DNA of 64,000 nucleotides, taken from NCBI RefSeq assembly GCF_000785105.2, contig NZ_CP018906.1:1736001-1800000 (forward strand). The letters run 5' to 3'. The translations under genes and the position numbers were made by a program. The stretch comes from Lentilactobacillus curieae (GTDB lineage Bacteria > Bacillota > Bacilli > Lactobacillales > Lactobacillaceae). A model generated the notes under the pieces. It saw only the letters and a program-made list of their open reading frames with translations. It had not been told where the DNA came from and searched no databases. Positions 27,387 through 36,332 of the stretch are shown here, piece by piece. Within the stretch, counting starts at the first letter, position 1, and each line of letters begins with the position of its first letter.

Positions 27387-27908
27387 ATAGCAAAAGATAT
27401 GATGGTTAATGACGGAATTCGCGCTCGTGAGGTTCGACTTATCGGGGCCAATGGTGATCAACTTGGTGTTAAGTCTAAGGATGAAGCTTTAAAGCTTGCC
27501 GAAGACGCTGAGTTGGACTTAGTTTTGGTTGCTCCTAAAGCTAAGCCACCAGTAGCAAAGATTCTGGATTATGGGAAATATCGTTTCGAGCTTCAAAAGA
27601 AGGAACGCGAATCTCGTAAGAAACAAAAAGTCATCAGTGTTAAAGAAGTTCGCCTAAGTCCTACAATTGATGTTAACGACTTCAACACTAAGCTTAAGAA
27701 CGCTAAGAAGTTCTTGGCTAAGGGTGAAAAGGTTCGAGTTTCAATTAGGTTTAAGGGTCGGGCAATTACTCACAAGGATATTGGTCGTGAGGTGCTTGAT
27801 CGTATGGCGAAGGAAACTGCCGACGTTGCAAACGTTGAGCAAAAAGCCAAAATGGATGGTCGGAGCATGTTCTTAGTGCTTGCGCCAAAAGATTCGGATA
27901 AAAAATAG
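27387..27908 (+). CDS. infC: Translation initiation factor IF-3, probable AUA start
   Basis: A 173-residue IF-3: N-terminal domain [13 protein letters not shown], linker rich in Lys and Arg ([12 protein letters not shown]), C-terminal RNA-binding domain with [11 protein letters not shown] and [20 protein letters not shown] at 27373-27380 is nine bases before ATA at 27387, which gives MAKDMMVND; the first ATG is at 27399, 21 bases from the site, too far. infC genes are known for non-canonical starts (AUU in several bacteria) that allow IF-3 to limit its own synthesis. Confidence 0.9.
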   Translation: MAKDMMVNDGIRAREVRLIGANGDQLGVKSKDEALKLAEDAELDLVLVAPKAKPPVAKILDYGKYRFELQKKERESRKKQKVISVKEVRLSPTIDVNDFNTKLKNAKKFLAKGEKVRVSIRFKGRAITHKDIGREVLDRMAKETADVANVEQKAKMDGRSMFLVLAPKDSDKK

Positions 27909-27933
27909 TTAAAATTTTTGAGGAGGAACCATA

Positions 27934-28128
27934 ATGCCTAAACAAAAAACAAACCGCGCTGCCGCAAAGCGTTTCAAAAAGACCGCTAACGGTGGTTTCA
28001 AGAGTGCAGCTGCTTACACTAGTCACCGTTTCCACGGTAAGACAAAGAAGCAACGTCGCCAACTTCGTGGCACTCACATGATGGACAGCACTAATGTGAA
28101 GACATACAAGAAGTTATTAGCACACTAA
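27934..28128 (+). CDS. rpmI: 50S ribosomal protein L35
   Basis: A 64-residue basic protein with the L35 start [15 protein letters not shown] and the conserved [22 protein letters not shown] precedes the ATG. It sits between infC and rplT in the usual order. Confidence 0.97.
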   Translation: MPKQKTNRAAAKRFKKTANGGFKSAAAYTSHRFHGKTKKQRRQLRGTHMMDSTNVKTYKKLLAH

Positions 28129-28168
28129 TCAATTAAAATTAATCGCCAATAATTAGGAGGAATTCGAT

Positions 28169-28525
28169 ATGCCACGAGTAAAAGGTGGAACAGTCACACA
28201 TGCACGTCGTAAGCGTGTTTTAAAATTAGCTAAAGGTTACCGCGGTGTAAAGCATCTTCTTTTCAAGACTGCTAAAGACCAAGTAATGAAGTCACAAACC
28301 TACGCATTCCGCGACCGTCGCGCTAACAAGGGTAACTTCCGTAAAATCTGGATTGCCCGTATTAACGCTGCTTCAAGAATCAATGGTTTGAGCTACAGTC
28401 AATTTATGCACGGTTTGAAACTTGCTAACATTGATATGAACAGAAAGATGCTTGCTGATCTTGCAGTTAACGATGCAGATGCATTCAAAGCACTTACAGA
28501 TGAAGCCAAGAAGGCTCTCAAGTAA
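28169..28525 (+). CDS. rplT: 50S ribosomal protein L20
   Basis: A 118-residue basic protein with the L20 start [15 protein letters not shown] and the conserved [10 protein letters not shown] block. L20 is needed early in 50S assembly and, in Bacillus, represses its own operon through the leader. AGGAGG precedes the ATG. Confidence 0.97.
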   Translation: MPRVKGGTVTHARRKRVLKLAKGYRGVKHLLFKTAKDQVMKSQTYAFRDRRANKGNFRKIWIARINAASRINGLSYSQFMHGLKLANIDMNRKMLADLAVNDADAFKALTDEAKKALK

Positions 28526-28539
28526 TTTTTGACTTAAAC

Positions 28540-28573
28540 AAGACTTTCACTGGTTAACGGTGGAAGTCTTTTT
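28540..28573 (+). terminator. Intrinsic terminator after rplT
   Basis: An AAGACTTTCAC stem pairs with GTGGAAGTCTT (one G-U pair), followed by T residues. Confidence 0.8.
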
Positions 28574-28602
28574 AAATAATTTAGTAAAAGGGAGTCCCCC
28601 TC

Positions 28603-29118
28603 ATGATTTCTAAATTCAAACCAACTTGGATGTTTGGGGATATTTATAGTATTTCTCCAGAATTTCTAACCGCCAACCACATAAAATATGTACTTACTGA
28701 TCTTGATAACACGCTAATTCCTTGGAACCAAAAGGATGGCGACACAAGATTGTCGTTGTGGCTGAAAGAACTTAACAAGTTTGGAATTAAAGTGATTGTT
28801 GTGTCTAATAATAGCCATGACAGAATCGAAAAAGCGGTTGCTGATTATGATGTGGAATTTATTTCAAGAGCATTAAAACCCTTAACAGTAGGGATTAATC
28901 GCGCTATGAAACGTTATTCTATTAACCCACGAAATGTGGTCATGGTGGGCGATCAGTTGCTTACTGATATTTTTTCTGCTAATAATAGTGGAATTAAAAG
29001 CGCCCTGGTTAAGCCATTGGTCAGTAATGATGGCTGGACTACTTGGTTTAACCGTTTTGTTGAAAAATATGTATTTAAACTACTAAAGAAAAAGTATTCT
29101 GATATACACTGGCAATAG
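28603..29118 (+). CDS. yqeG: HAD-family phosphatase YqeG
   Basis: A 171-residue HAD IIIA hydrolase. The nucleophile motif is TDLDNTLIPW (DxD), then VVSNN and VGDQLLTDI. The substrate is not known; YqeG lies next to yqeH in nearly all Firmicutes. GGGAG precedes the ATG. It starts a tightly packed run that reaches tmcAL. Confidence 0.9.
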   Translation: MISKFKPTWMFGDIYSISPEFLTANHIKYVLTDLDNTLIPWNQKDGDTRLSLWLKELNKFGIKVIVVSNNSHDRIEKAVADYDVEFISRALKPLTVGINRAMKRYSINPRNVVMVGDQLLTDIFSANNSGIKSALVKPLVSNDGWTTWFNRFVEKYVFKLLKKKYSDIHWQ

Positions 29119-29128
29119 GAGGAAGTAT

Positions 29129-30265
29129 ATGGCTGAAAATGAAATTATAGTTGCTGGAGAAGTGGTTCACTGTATAGGTTGTGGTGCCGCAATTCAAACA
29201 GTGGATAAAGCTAAACCTGGGTATACCCCGGAGTCGGCACTTAACAAAGGTCTAGAATCTGGTGAGGTATATTGTCAACGTTGCTTTAGGCTCCGTCATT
29301 ATAACGAAATTGTCCCAGTTGGATTAACTGACGATGACTTTTTAAAGTTGTTGTCTAGTATTTCAGCCACTGACTCATTGATTGTCTATGTAGTAGATGT
29401 TTTTGACGTTAACGGCAGTTTAATTCCAGGATTACACCGATTAGTTGGAGATAACCCGGTACTACTTGTAGGAAATAAAGTGGACATTTTGCCAGCTTCA
29501 TTTAAGCATAAAAAGGTTGCTGACTGGTTGCGTCAGCGCGCTAATGCCGCTGGTTTGAGACCGATTGGTGTTCAATTGGTTTCAGGAAAGACAAACGCTG
29601 ATGTTGATAGTTTGCTAAAACAAATTGAAAAATATCGCGATGGCAAGGATGTTTACGTTGTTGGGGTTACTAACGTTGGTAAATCAACACTGATCAACCA
29701 AATTATTAGTCAATCCACTGGTGTTAAGGATTTGATCACGACCTCTAGGTTCCCAGGAACGACATTAGATAAGATTGAAATTCCTTTGGAAGACGGCCAG
29801 ACATTGGTCGATACACCCGGAATCATCCAACCAGAACAGATGGCGCACTTATTATCAGGGTCGGAACTTAAACTAGTTACGCCACAAAAGATGATTAAGC
29901 CGAAGGGATACCAATTAAACCCAGAACAAACACTATTTCTGGGTGGCTTAGGTCGTTTTGATTACGTGTCTGGCGATAAAAAGCATGGATTTACAGTTTA
30001 TGCGGAGAATAGTCTATATCTTCACAGGACAAAACTGGAAAATGCTGATGAGTTTTACGCTGGTCACGTAGGTGGCTTACTAACACCGCCGGAGTCCGAC
30101 AATGCTGATAAATTTGGCAAGTTAGTTCCGCATGAATTTAAGACTACTGAAAAAAGTGACATTGTAATTGAAGGTTTAGGTTGGATTACTGTTCCTGCTG
30201 GTGTAGTTGTTCGTGGATGGGCACCAAAGCAAGTTGCTGTGTTGATTAGACCAGCAATGATTTAG
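29129..30265 (+). CDS. yqeH: Ribosome biogenesis GTPase YqeH
   Basis: A 378-residue circularly permuted GTPase: zinc finger with C15, C18, C49 and C52, then G4 (GNKVD) before G1 (GVTNVGKST near residue 179), with G3 as DTPG. YqeH is needed for 30S assembly in Bacillus. AGGAGG precedes the ATG. Confidence 0.95.
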   Translation: MAENEIIVAGEVVHCIGCGAAIQTVDKAKPGYTPESALNKGLESGEVYCQRCFRLRHYNEIVPVGLTDDDFLKLLSSISATDSLIVYVVDVFDVNGSLIPGLHRLVGDNPVLLVGNKVDILPASFKHKKVADWLRQRANAAGLRPIGVQLVSGKTNADVDSLLKQIEKYRDGKDVYVVGVTNVGKSTLINQIISQSTGVKDLITTSRFPGTTLDKIEIPLEDGQTLVDTPGIIQPEQMAHLLSGSELKLVTPQKMIKPKGYQLNPEQTLFLGGLGRFDYVSGDKKHGFTVYAENSLYLHRTKLENADEFYAGHVGGLLTPPESDNADKFGKLVPHEFKTTEKSDIVIEGLGWITVPAGVVVRGWAPKQVAVLIRPAMI

Positions 30266-30276
30266 AGGAGTAAATA

Positions 30277-30588
30277 ATGGAATTAAAAGGTAAACAAAGA
30301 AGATTATTAAAATCAAAAGCTAACAGGATGAAGCCAATTTTTTCGGTTGGGAAAAATGGTCTTTCGGAAGTGTGGCTCGAAGAAGTTACCAATGCAATTG
30401 AAAAGCGAGAATTGATGAAGATCAATATCTTACAAAATGCTGACGTATCAACTGATGATGTAAGAAATTATATTGAAAAGAACTCTGATATCATGGCTAT
30501 TCAAGTAATTGGCCGAAACTTAGTTTTATTTAAACAAGCAGGCGATCCTGATAATCGTAATGTATCAGTGGAAGTAACATCAATCTAG
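30277..30588 (+). CDS. yhbY: CRM-domain RNA-binding protein YhbY
   Basis: A 103-residue single CRM domain with the conserved KPIFSVGKNGLSE (GxxG loop). YhbY associates with pre-50S particles. AGAGGAG precedes the ATG, 11 bases after yqeH. Confidence 0.93.
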   Translation: MELKGKQRRLLKSKANRMKPIFSVGKNGLSEVWLEEVTNAIEKRELMKINILQNADVSTDDVRNYIEKNSDIMAIQVIGRNLVLFKQAGDPDNRNVSVEVTSI

Positions 30589-30600
30589 GAGTGTTAAAAC

Positions 30601-31233
30601 ATGACAAAGGTTGCTAGTACAGTTCAAACTTATGCAAAAACTCAATTAAGCACCAAAAATGAGCGGAAAAAAATTGGCTTGTTAGGTGGGACATTTAACC
30701 CGCTCCATAATGGCCATTTGATTATTGCTGAACAGGTAATTGACCAGTTAGGGCTTGATGAAATCCGGTTTATGCCGGATTATATGCCCCCACATGTCGA
30801 TAAAAAATTAGCTATTGATGCAAGAGATCGGGTATCAATGATTAATGGGTCGATAAGGGACAATCCCCACTTTGCAATTGAGATGGAGGAGATTGCCCGA
30901 GGTGGAACAAGCTATTCGTATGATACGATGGTCGCACTTAAGCGCCGTAATCCCAATTATGAATATTACTTTATTATTGGTGGTGACATGGTGGAGTATC
31001 TGCCAAAGTGGTACAAAATTGATGAGTTAGCTAAGCTAGTTACGTTTGTTGGAGTCAAACGAGATGGGTACAAAACCACCTCAAAATACCCAATTATTTG
31101 GGTTGACGTTCCGTTTATTGATATTTCATCAACATTGATCCGTTCTAAGGTTAGAGCAAGGCATTCCATTAAGTACTTGGTTCCTTCATTTGTTGAAAAA
31201 TACATTAAGGAGAATGGTTTATATGCAAACTAA
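30601..31233 (+). CDS. nadD: Nicotinate-nucleotide adenylyltransferase
   Basis: A 210-residue enzyme that makes deamido-NAD from nicotinate mononucleotide and ATP. Seen: GGTFNPLHNGHL (HxGH), FIIGGDMVEYLPKW and ISSTLIRSKVR. About 20 extra residues precede the core; AGGAG precedes the ATG at 30601. The end overlaps yqeK by 11 bases. Confidence 0.95.
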   Translation: MTKVASTVQTYAKTQLSTKNERKKIGLLGGTFNPLHNGHLIIAEQVIDQLGLDEIRFMPDYMPPHVDKKLAIDARDRVSMINGSIRDNPHFAIEMEEIARGGTSYSYDTMVALKRRNPNYEYYFIIGGDMVEYLPKWYKIDELAKLVTFVGVKRDGYKTTSKYPIIWVDVPFIDISSTLIRSKVRARHSIKYLVPSFVEKYIKENGLYAN

Positions 31234-31834
31234 AGACATTGTTTATCAGGGAAAATATACGCAACTTACTCGTCTCGAACTTGTCGATCGCTTGAAGTCA
31301 GCCCTGACTGAATCGCGATTTCAACACGTTTTGCGAGTTGAGCAGAGTGCCGTAGACTTAGCGGAGCAAAATAATATTGATCCTGAACGGGCTAGTATCG
31401 CTGGTTTAGTTCACGATTATGCAAAGCAACGCCCAGATGAAGACTTTATTGAAGCCATTAAGTTAAACCAACTAGACCCAAACTTGCTAAATTACGGCAA
31501 CGCAATTTGGCATGGGGTTGTTGGTTGGCTATTTGTTAAGGATGAATTGGGAATTAACGATATTGAAATTTTGAATGCTGTTAATTATCATACAGTTGGT
31601 CACGAGACAATGACCAAGTTAGAGCAAATTGTTTATATGGCGGATTACATTGAACCAAACCGAAACTTTCCTGGAGTAGACGAAGCCCGTAAGCTAACGC
31701 ACCAAGATTTAGCATTAGGGGTGGCATACCAGACGAAGCAGACCTTAGAGTATTTAGTAAAGAACAATCGACCAGTATTTCCACAGACAGTGATTACCTA
31801 TAATAGTTGGGTTCCTGGAAGTGGTTTGGAATAA
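31223..31834 (+). CDS. yqeK: HD-domain hydrolase YqeK (symmetrical Ap4A hydrolase family)
   Basis: A 203-residue HD protein: RFQHVLRVEQSA, GLVHDYAK (HD pair), IWHGVVG and VNYHTVGHETMTKLEQIVYMADYIEP. YqeK-type enzymes split Ap4A into two ADP with a metal centre. The ATG at 31223 has AAGGAG 10 bases upstream; an ATG at 31214 is too close to the site. Confidence 0.92.
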   Translation: MQTKDIVYQGKYTQLTRLELVDRLKSALTESRFQHVLRVEQSAVDLAEQNNIDPERASIAGLVHDYAKQRPDEDFIEAIKLNQLDPNLLNYGNAIWHGVVGWLFVKDELGINDIEILNAVNYHTVGHETMTKLEQIVYMADYIEPNRNFPGVDEARKLTHQDLALGVAYQTKQTLEYLVKNNRPVFPQTVITYNSWVPGSGLE

Positions 31835-31845
31835 TAGGAGGATTT

Positions 31846-32202
31846 ATGAATAGTAAAGAAATTGCACAAATCGCGGTTAGAGCTGCTGACAGCAAACGGG
31901 CCGAAGATATTGTGGTGTTGGATATGGAAAATGTTAGTTTAATGGCAGATTACTTTGTGATTGCCGATGCTAACTCAAACAGACAAGTTAAGGCGATTGC
32001 CGATGAGATTACCTCACAAGCATCTGCTGCTGATGTGGAAATTTACCAAGTTTCCGGTAAGGAAAGTGCTAAGTGGATTCTGATTGATTTAGGAGACGTG
32101 ATTGTTCATGTTTTCCAAAAGGACGAAAGAGAATTCTACAATTTAGAAAAATTGTGGTCAGAAGCACCACTAGTTGACACTCGGGACTGGATTGAGGCAT
32201 GA
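31846..32202 (+). CDS. rsfS: Ribosomal silencing factor RsfS
   Basis: A 118-residue Iojap-family protein that binds L14 and blocks subunit joining in slow growth. Seen: DIVVLDMENVSLMADYFVI, SNRQVKAIADEI, WILIDLGDVIVHVF and FYNLEKLW. AGGAGG precedes the ATG. The stop overlaps the start of the next gene (ATGA). Confidence 0.95.
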   Translation: MNSKEIAQIAVRAADSKRAEDIVVLDMENVSLMADYFVIADANSNRQVKAIADEITSQASAADVEIYQVSGKESAKWILIDLGDVIVHVFQKDEREFYNLEKLWSEAPLVDTRDWIEA

Positions 32203-32936
32203 TTTACGAAAAATTCGCTAAATTTTATGACGAATTGTTTGATGATGACTTATACACGGACTGGGGCAATTACTTTGCCGAACGGGTTGATAAGTCAGCT
32301 AGCGTGATGGATTTAGCGTGTGGTACGGGTAAGCTTGCAATTGAACTTATTCGCCAAGGATATAACGTTGTTGGTTCTGATATCTCGGAAGACATGCTGA
32401 AGTTAGCAAGTGAGCACGCCCAGACAGCAAATGTTAACTTACCATTGGTTCAGATGGATATGCTGGCCATGGATGGCTTGCCAAATTTTGATGCAATATC
32501 GTGTTTCGATGATTCACTTTGCTATTTGACTGAAGATGGTCAGCTTGAACAGGCTTTTTCTGAAGTTAATGCTCATTTAACGGCTGGAGGAGTGTTCTTA
32601 TTTGATGTAATCACTCCGTATCAGACTGATAAGGTTTATCCTGGTTACATGTTTAATGATCGAACTGACGACTCGGCATTTATGTGGTCATCATATTCAA
32701 CTGATGACTCTGAGCATGCAATTGAGCATGACTTGGTATTCTTCTTATACAATGAAGATAAGGAAGCGTATGAGGCATATAACGAAGTTCACGATGAACG
32801 TTCATTTTCTCTTGCAGAATATCAACAAAAATTGAATGATGCAGGTTTTACTGCCGTGAAGGTTACAACTAATTTTGGTAAGGAACCATACCAAGAAAAC
32901 GTTAAACGATGGTTCTTTGAATGTAAGAAGGGATAG
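32199..32936 (+). CDS. yqeM: SAM-dependent methyltransferase YqeM
   Basis: A 245-residue class I methyltransferase with MDLACGTGKLAIEL (motif I), VVGSDISEDML and a GGVFLFDV strand. The substrate is unknown. The ATG overlaps the rsfS stop codon, so the two are coupled; Bacillus has the same gene order. Confidence 0.88.
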   Translation: MIYEKFAKFYDELFDDDLYTDWGNYFAERVDKSASVMDLACGTGKLAIELIRQGYNVVGSDISEDMLKLASEHAQTANVNLPLVQMDMLAMDGLPNFDAISCFDDSLCYLTEDGQLEQAFSEVNAHLTAGGVFLFDVITPYQTDKVYPGYMFNDRTDDSAFMWSSYSTDDSEHAIEHDLVFFLYNEDKEAYEAYNEVHDERSFSLAEYQQKLNDAGFTAVKVTTNFGKEPYQENVKRWFFECKKG

Positions 32937-32940
32937 TAAG

Positions 32941-34077
32941 GTGGACACTGCGGTTGGGATTGTTGCTGAATACAATCCGTTTCATAATGGACATCAATAT
33001 TTAGCTGCTCAAGCTAGAAAAATGGCTCATGCAGACACAGTTATTGCCATTATGAGTGGTAACTGGGTCCAAAGAGGCGAACCTGCTATGTTTGATAAGT
33101 GGCATAGGGCTGAAGCTGCAATCGCCGCTGGCGTTGACTTAGTGGTGGAATTGCCATTTTTCGGCGCTGTTCAGCCATCCCATATTTTTTCGAAAAACGC
33201 CGTTAAAATTGCCCAAGCAGTCGGTTGTGACGCGCTATCGTTCGGTGCAGAACATCCCGACATGGATTATGATGTGTTGATTGCAAACCAACCGGTTAGG
33301 GCAGATGCCTTTAAGCGATTTGATCGACCTTATGCGACAATATTTCAGGAGTACCTTCGTAAAAAAACCGGGATAGTTTTGAAAGAACCCAATGACATTC
33401 TAGGATTTGGTTATGCAAATGCTAACCATGAGTTAGGGAACCCATTAAAGTTATATCCAGTTAATCGAAAGGGTGCTAATCACAATGATAAGTGCCTTGA
33501 AGGGTCGCTTAACATTGGTAGTGCTTCCGCAATTCGTAACGAAATTCAAAGGAATAATCTTGCGGCAATTAAAGATTTTGTCCCGAAGACAACCCTGGAG
33601 ATGGTAGGCAAGTCGTTTCAGTATGACTGGAATCAATTTTGGCCATTCTTGAGGTACGAACTGATTGAAAGCTCAATTGATCGGCTTCATGAAATCTATC
33701 AGATGACTGAGGGCATTGAATATCGGCTTAAAGACTCAGCAAAAAAGGCGCAAAGTTTTTCGGAGTTTTTAAACCTAGTCAAAACTAAACGGTATACTTA
33801 CGCTAGAATTCAGCGTTTGTGCGTTTATGTTCTTGTTCAGTGTTTTGAAGAGGATATGCTTGAAGAACCTAGCTACATTCGACCACTTGCGTTTAATCAG
33901 CAAGGAAGAAAGCATCTAAACCAAATAAAACATGATGTCGATTGGCCAATTATCACTAAAGTAACGGACGAACAAATCAAGAATCAGCTGTTACTTGACT
34001 ATCAGTCGTCTATGTTGCTGCAAACAATAAGTAATGAAAATCAAGACATTTATCGATACCCCATCATAAAAAATTAA
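32941..34077 (+). CDS. tmcAL: tRNA(Met) cytidine acetate ligase TmcAL
   Basis: A 378-residue nucleotidyltransferase-fold enzyme (formerly YlbM) that makes N4-acetylcytidine at the wobble base of elongator tRNA-Met from acetate and ATP. Seen: GIVAEYNPFHNGHQYL (HxGH), IMSGNWVQRGEPA, VELPF, and ASAIRNEI. The start is GTG at 32941, with AAGGGAT upstream and four bases after yqeM. Confidence 0.93.
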   Translation: MDTAVGIVAEYNPFHNGHQYLAAQARKMAHADTVIAIMSGNWVQRGEPAMFDKWHRAEAAIAAGVDLVVELPFFGAVQPSHIFSKNAVKIAQAVGCDALSFGAEHPDMDYDVLIANQPVRADAFKRFDRPYATIFQEYLRKKTGIVLKEPNDILGFGYANANHELGNPLKLYPVNRKGANHNDKCLEGSLNIGSASAIRNEIQRNNLAAIKDFVPKTTLEMVGKSFQYDWNQFWPFLRYELIESSIDRLHEIYQMTEGIEYRLKDSAKKAQSFSEFLNLVKTKRYTYARIQRLCVYVLVQCFEEDMLEEPSYIRPLAFNQQGRKHLNQIKHDVDWPIITKVTDEQIKNQLLLDYQSSMLLQTISNENQDIYRYPIIKN

Positions 34078-34104
34078 AAACGTTTGCCTATCAAGGAAAT
34101 AGCC

Positions 34105-34133
34105 TTGACAAGGTATTTTGATGCCGGTATAAT
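34105..34133 (+). promoter_or_regulatory. Consensus promoter of yceD-rpmF
   Basis: TTGACA and TATAAT are perfect consensus hexamers separated by 17 bases. Transcription would start near 34140, about 20 bases before the yceD ATG, which excludes an upstream TTG start at 34139. Confidence 0.9.
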
Positions 34134-34159
34134 AAGTCGTGTTGCATTGGAGGAATAAC

Positions 34160-34717
34160 ATGAAAATGTATTTTAGGGAACTTCAGAAGTACCCCGAAAG
34201 TGCACCTTTCAAGTTTGAGGAAACTCTTGATATAAAGCAAGAGCTTCTAGACAGATATGCTGATCAAGTAATTGATGCGGACAAGTTTACCATAACTGGA
34301 ACAGCTTTTGCTGACCAGGGCGACGTGATTATTGATTATTACGTGACTGGTAAACTAATAGTGCCATCATCTAGATCATTAGTACCTGTTGATCTGCCTA
34401 TGGATTTTGACGTTGAAGAGTTTTATGTGCCATCAAAGGCTGCAGAAGCCAGGTACCCCAAAGATTCGATTGTGTTTGTTCTTGATGAAGAAGCAGAAGT
34501 CGATTTGACGGGCTCAGTTATTGATAACGTCATACTTAACATTCCGATGCAAGTTCTATCGGAATCAGAAATCAAAACTCAGGATATGCCGAGTGGCGAT
34601 GGCTGGGAAGTTATGACAGCCGATGATTTTGATAAGAACAAGGCAGAATTAGAAACTGTTGATCCACGTCTAGCTAAACTAAAGGATTTGTTCGACGAGA
34701 ATGATCAAGGTAGTTAG
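34160..34717 (+). CDS. yceD: DUF177 / YceD family protein
   Basis: A 185-residue acidic protein with the DUF177 features (DKFTITGTAF, then PSSRSLVPVDLPMDFDVEE and DLTGSVIDNVILNIPM). It lies directly before rpmF, as in most bacteria; in plants and E. coli a relative affects 23S rRNA. TTGGAGG precedes the ATG. Confidence 0.9.
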   Translation: MKMYFRELQKYPESAPFKFEETLDIKQELLDRYADQVIDADKFTITGTAFADQGDVIIDYYVTGKLIVPSSRSLVPVDLPMDFDVEEFYVPSKAAEARYPKDSIVFVLDEEAEVDLTGSVIDNVILNIPMQVLSESEIKTQDMPSGDGWEVMTADDFDKNKAELETVDPRLAKLKDLFDENDQGS

Positions 34718-34766
34718 ACACTAATAATTCACTAGTGGATATTTTTTAGTAGAGGAGGGATTTTTA

Positions 34767-34940
34767 ATGGCTACACCAGCACGTAGAACCTCTAAGACAA
34801 AGAAGCGCATGCGTCGTGGTCACATCAAGTTACAAACACCAAATCTTAGCTTTGATCCTAAGACTGGCGAGTACAGATTGCCACACCGTGTATCACCATC
34901 AGGCTACTACAATGGCCGTAAGGTTCTTGATAACAAGTAA
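34767..34940 (+). CDS. rpmF: 50S ribosomal protein L32
   Basis: A 57-residue basic protein that starts [19 protein letters not shown] and ends GRKVLDNK. It is the cysteine-free (zinc-independent) form, since no CxxC pair is present. AGGAGG precedes the ATG, 49 bases after yceD. Confidence 0.96.
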   Translation: MATPARRTSKTKKRMRRGHIKLQTPNLSFDPKTGEYRLPHRVSPSGYYNGRKVLDNK

Positions 34941-34953
34941 TACTTACTTGGCT

Positions 34954-34989
34954 AAACTCTTAAGAACGCCATGGATTCTTAACGAGTTT
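34954..34989 (+). repeat. Inverted repeat (hairpin) just after rpmF
   Basis: AAACTC-T-TTAAGAA pairs with TTCTTAA-C-GAGTTT around a nine-base loop, with one internal mismatch. No T run follows, so it is not a standard terminator; the true terminator starts nine bases downstream. Confidence 0.7.
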
Positions 34990-34997
34990 GTGAAGGG

Positions 34998-35026
34998 GCT
35001 CTAAGCTTAACGCTTAGAGCTTTTTT
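34998..35026 (+). terminator. Intrinsic terminator of yceD-rpmF
   Basis: GCTCTAAGC pairs perfectly with GCTTAGAGC around a five-base loop, followed by six T. Confidence 0.92.
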
Positions 35027-35044
35027 AGTGCGATAATTCTGGAA

Positions 35045-35076
35045 TAAAAAAGTCCTAGTCAAAGTGACTAGGACTT
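35045..35076 (-). terminator. Intrinsic terminator of the alcohol dehydrogenase gene
   Basis: A perfect 12-base stem (AAGTCCTAGTCA and complement) has a three-base loop. Read on the minus strand it ends in a T run. Confidence 0.88.
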
Positions 35077-35096
35077 GAAACAATTTAAAATTGAAT

Positions 35097-36113
35097 TTAT
35101 TTGGTGAAGTCAATAACCATCCGACCAACGATTTGGTTGTTCTTCATTTCATCAATGATGTCGTTAACTTCTTCAAGCTTTCTTGTTTGGACAATTGGTT
35201 TAACTTTACCTTCTGCACCAAATTGGAAAGTTTCGGCAAGATCTTGACGAGTTCCAACAAGAGAACCAGCAACTTGAATTCCATCAAGAACTGTTTTATC
35301 GATGTTAAGTGCCATGTCACCTTTTGGTAGGGCAACAGCAACTAACTTACCATCTGGACGGAGTGAGTTAACTGATGTAGTAAATGCGTCGGTGTTAACA
35401 GCAGTAATTTGTGCGTTGTGAACTCCACCAACTTTGTTTTGGATTTGTTCAGCAACATCTGGATCATGACGGTTAATTGTGATTTCAGCACCATTTTCTT
35501 TGGCAGCGTTAAGTTTCTTATCATTACCATCAACGGCAACTACATGAGCACCAAAGACGTTGTGTGCAAATTGAACAGCTAAATTACCAAGACCACCGGC
35601 CCCAACAACTTCGACCCATTGCCCTGGGCGAGTTTGGCCAACCTTTAGTGCTTTGTACATAGTTACACCGGCACAGGTTAATGAAGTTGCTTCAACAGGG
35701 TCAAGTTCTTCTGGAACCTTAACCGCATAGTTTGCATCAACAATAACTTCTTCAGCCATCGCACCATCAACACTGAAACCGGCGTTCTTTACATTACGGC
35801 AAAGTGTTTCTCTACCAGTGTTACAGTACTCACAGTGACCGCAACCCTTAAAGAACCATGCGATTGATACCCGATCACCAATCTTTAGGTTAGTAACGTC
35901 GTCGGCAACTTGAATTACTCGACCAACACCTTCGTGACCAATAATTCTGCCAGGTACTGCACCAAAATCACCAGCAGCAACGTGAAGATCTGTGTGACAA
36001 AGACCACAATATTCAACCTTAACTAGTGCTTCACCATTAGTAATGGGGCGTAATGTAACATCCTTGATATCAACATATCCGTCAACTGAATCGCGTACAA
36101 CTGCAGCTTTCAT
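35097..36113 (-). CDS. Zinc-dependent alcohol dehydrogenase (AdhP-like)
   Basis: A 338-residue medium-chain dehydrogenase that interconverts alcohols and aldehydes with NAD(H). Seen: catalytic zinc ligands in CGLCHTDLH and GHEGVG, the structural zinc lobe with four Cys ([16 protein letters not shown]), and the cofactor motif GAGGLG near residue 170. Similar enzymes reduce acetaldehyde in lactic acid bacteria, but the substrate cannot be told here. GAGGGATGG precedes the ATG. It has its own promoter and terminator. Confidence 0.92.
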   Translation of the reverse strand: MKAAVVRDSVDGYVDIKDVTLRPITNGEALVKVEYCGLCHTDLHVAAGDFGAVPGRIIGHEGVGRVIQVADDVTNLKIGDRVSIAWFFKGCGHCEYCNTGRETLCRNVKNAGFSVDGAMAEEVIVDANYAVKVPEELDPVEATSLTCAGVTMYKALKVGQTRPGQWVEVVGAGGLGNLAVQFAHNVFGAHVVAVDGNDKKLNAAKENGAEITINRHDPDVAEQIQNKVGGVHNAQITAVNTDAFTTSVNSLRPDGKLVAVALPKGDMALNIDKTVLDGIQVAGSLVGTRQDLAETFQFGAEGKVKPIVQTRKLEEVNDIIDEMKNNQIVGRMVIDFTK

Positions 36114-36154
36114 ATAAAAACCATCCCTCTGAAATTTTTTTTCTAAACAACTTC

Positions 36155-36182
36155 ATTATAGAGGATTTTGGTTGTTTATCAA
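36155..36182 (-). promoter_or_regulatory. Promoter of the alcohol dehydrogenase gene
   Basis: On the minus strand TTGATA and TATAAT are separated by 16 bases, about 40 bases before the ATG. Confidence 0.75.
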
Positions 36183-36267
36183 GTGAAAAAATGCACAAAT
36201 TCAAGGATAATATTGAAAATTATTTCCACCATAATTATGAGAAAAGTACTCGTAATTTACCTAAGTG

Positions 36268-36276
36268 TGTTAAAAT
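36268..36276 (+). promoter_or_regulatory. Extended -10 element of the two-component operon
   Basis: TGTTAAAAT, 57 bases before the response-regulator ATG. The -35 is not clear, and the rest of the 219-base gap is AT-rich with no further feature I can support. Confidence 0.45.
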
Positions 36277-36332
36277 TAGATTATTATTAAAAAGAATTTA
36301 AAAAAGATTTATAAAGTAGGAGAAATCAAACA

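Noticed and set aside
34139-34159. TTG start for yceD at 34139
   Set aside because: It coincides with the expected transcription start of a consensus promoter; the ATG at 34160 has a proper GGAGG.
35144-35539. Reading frames rich in Leu, Lys and Thr inside the alcohol dehydrogenase gene
   Set aside because: They are shadows in another frame of a clear zinc dehydrogenase and have no ribosome site.
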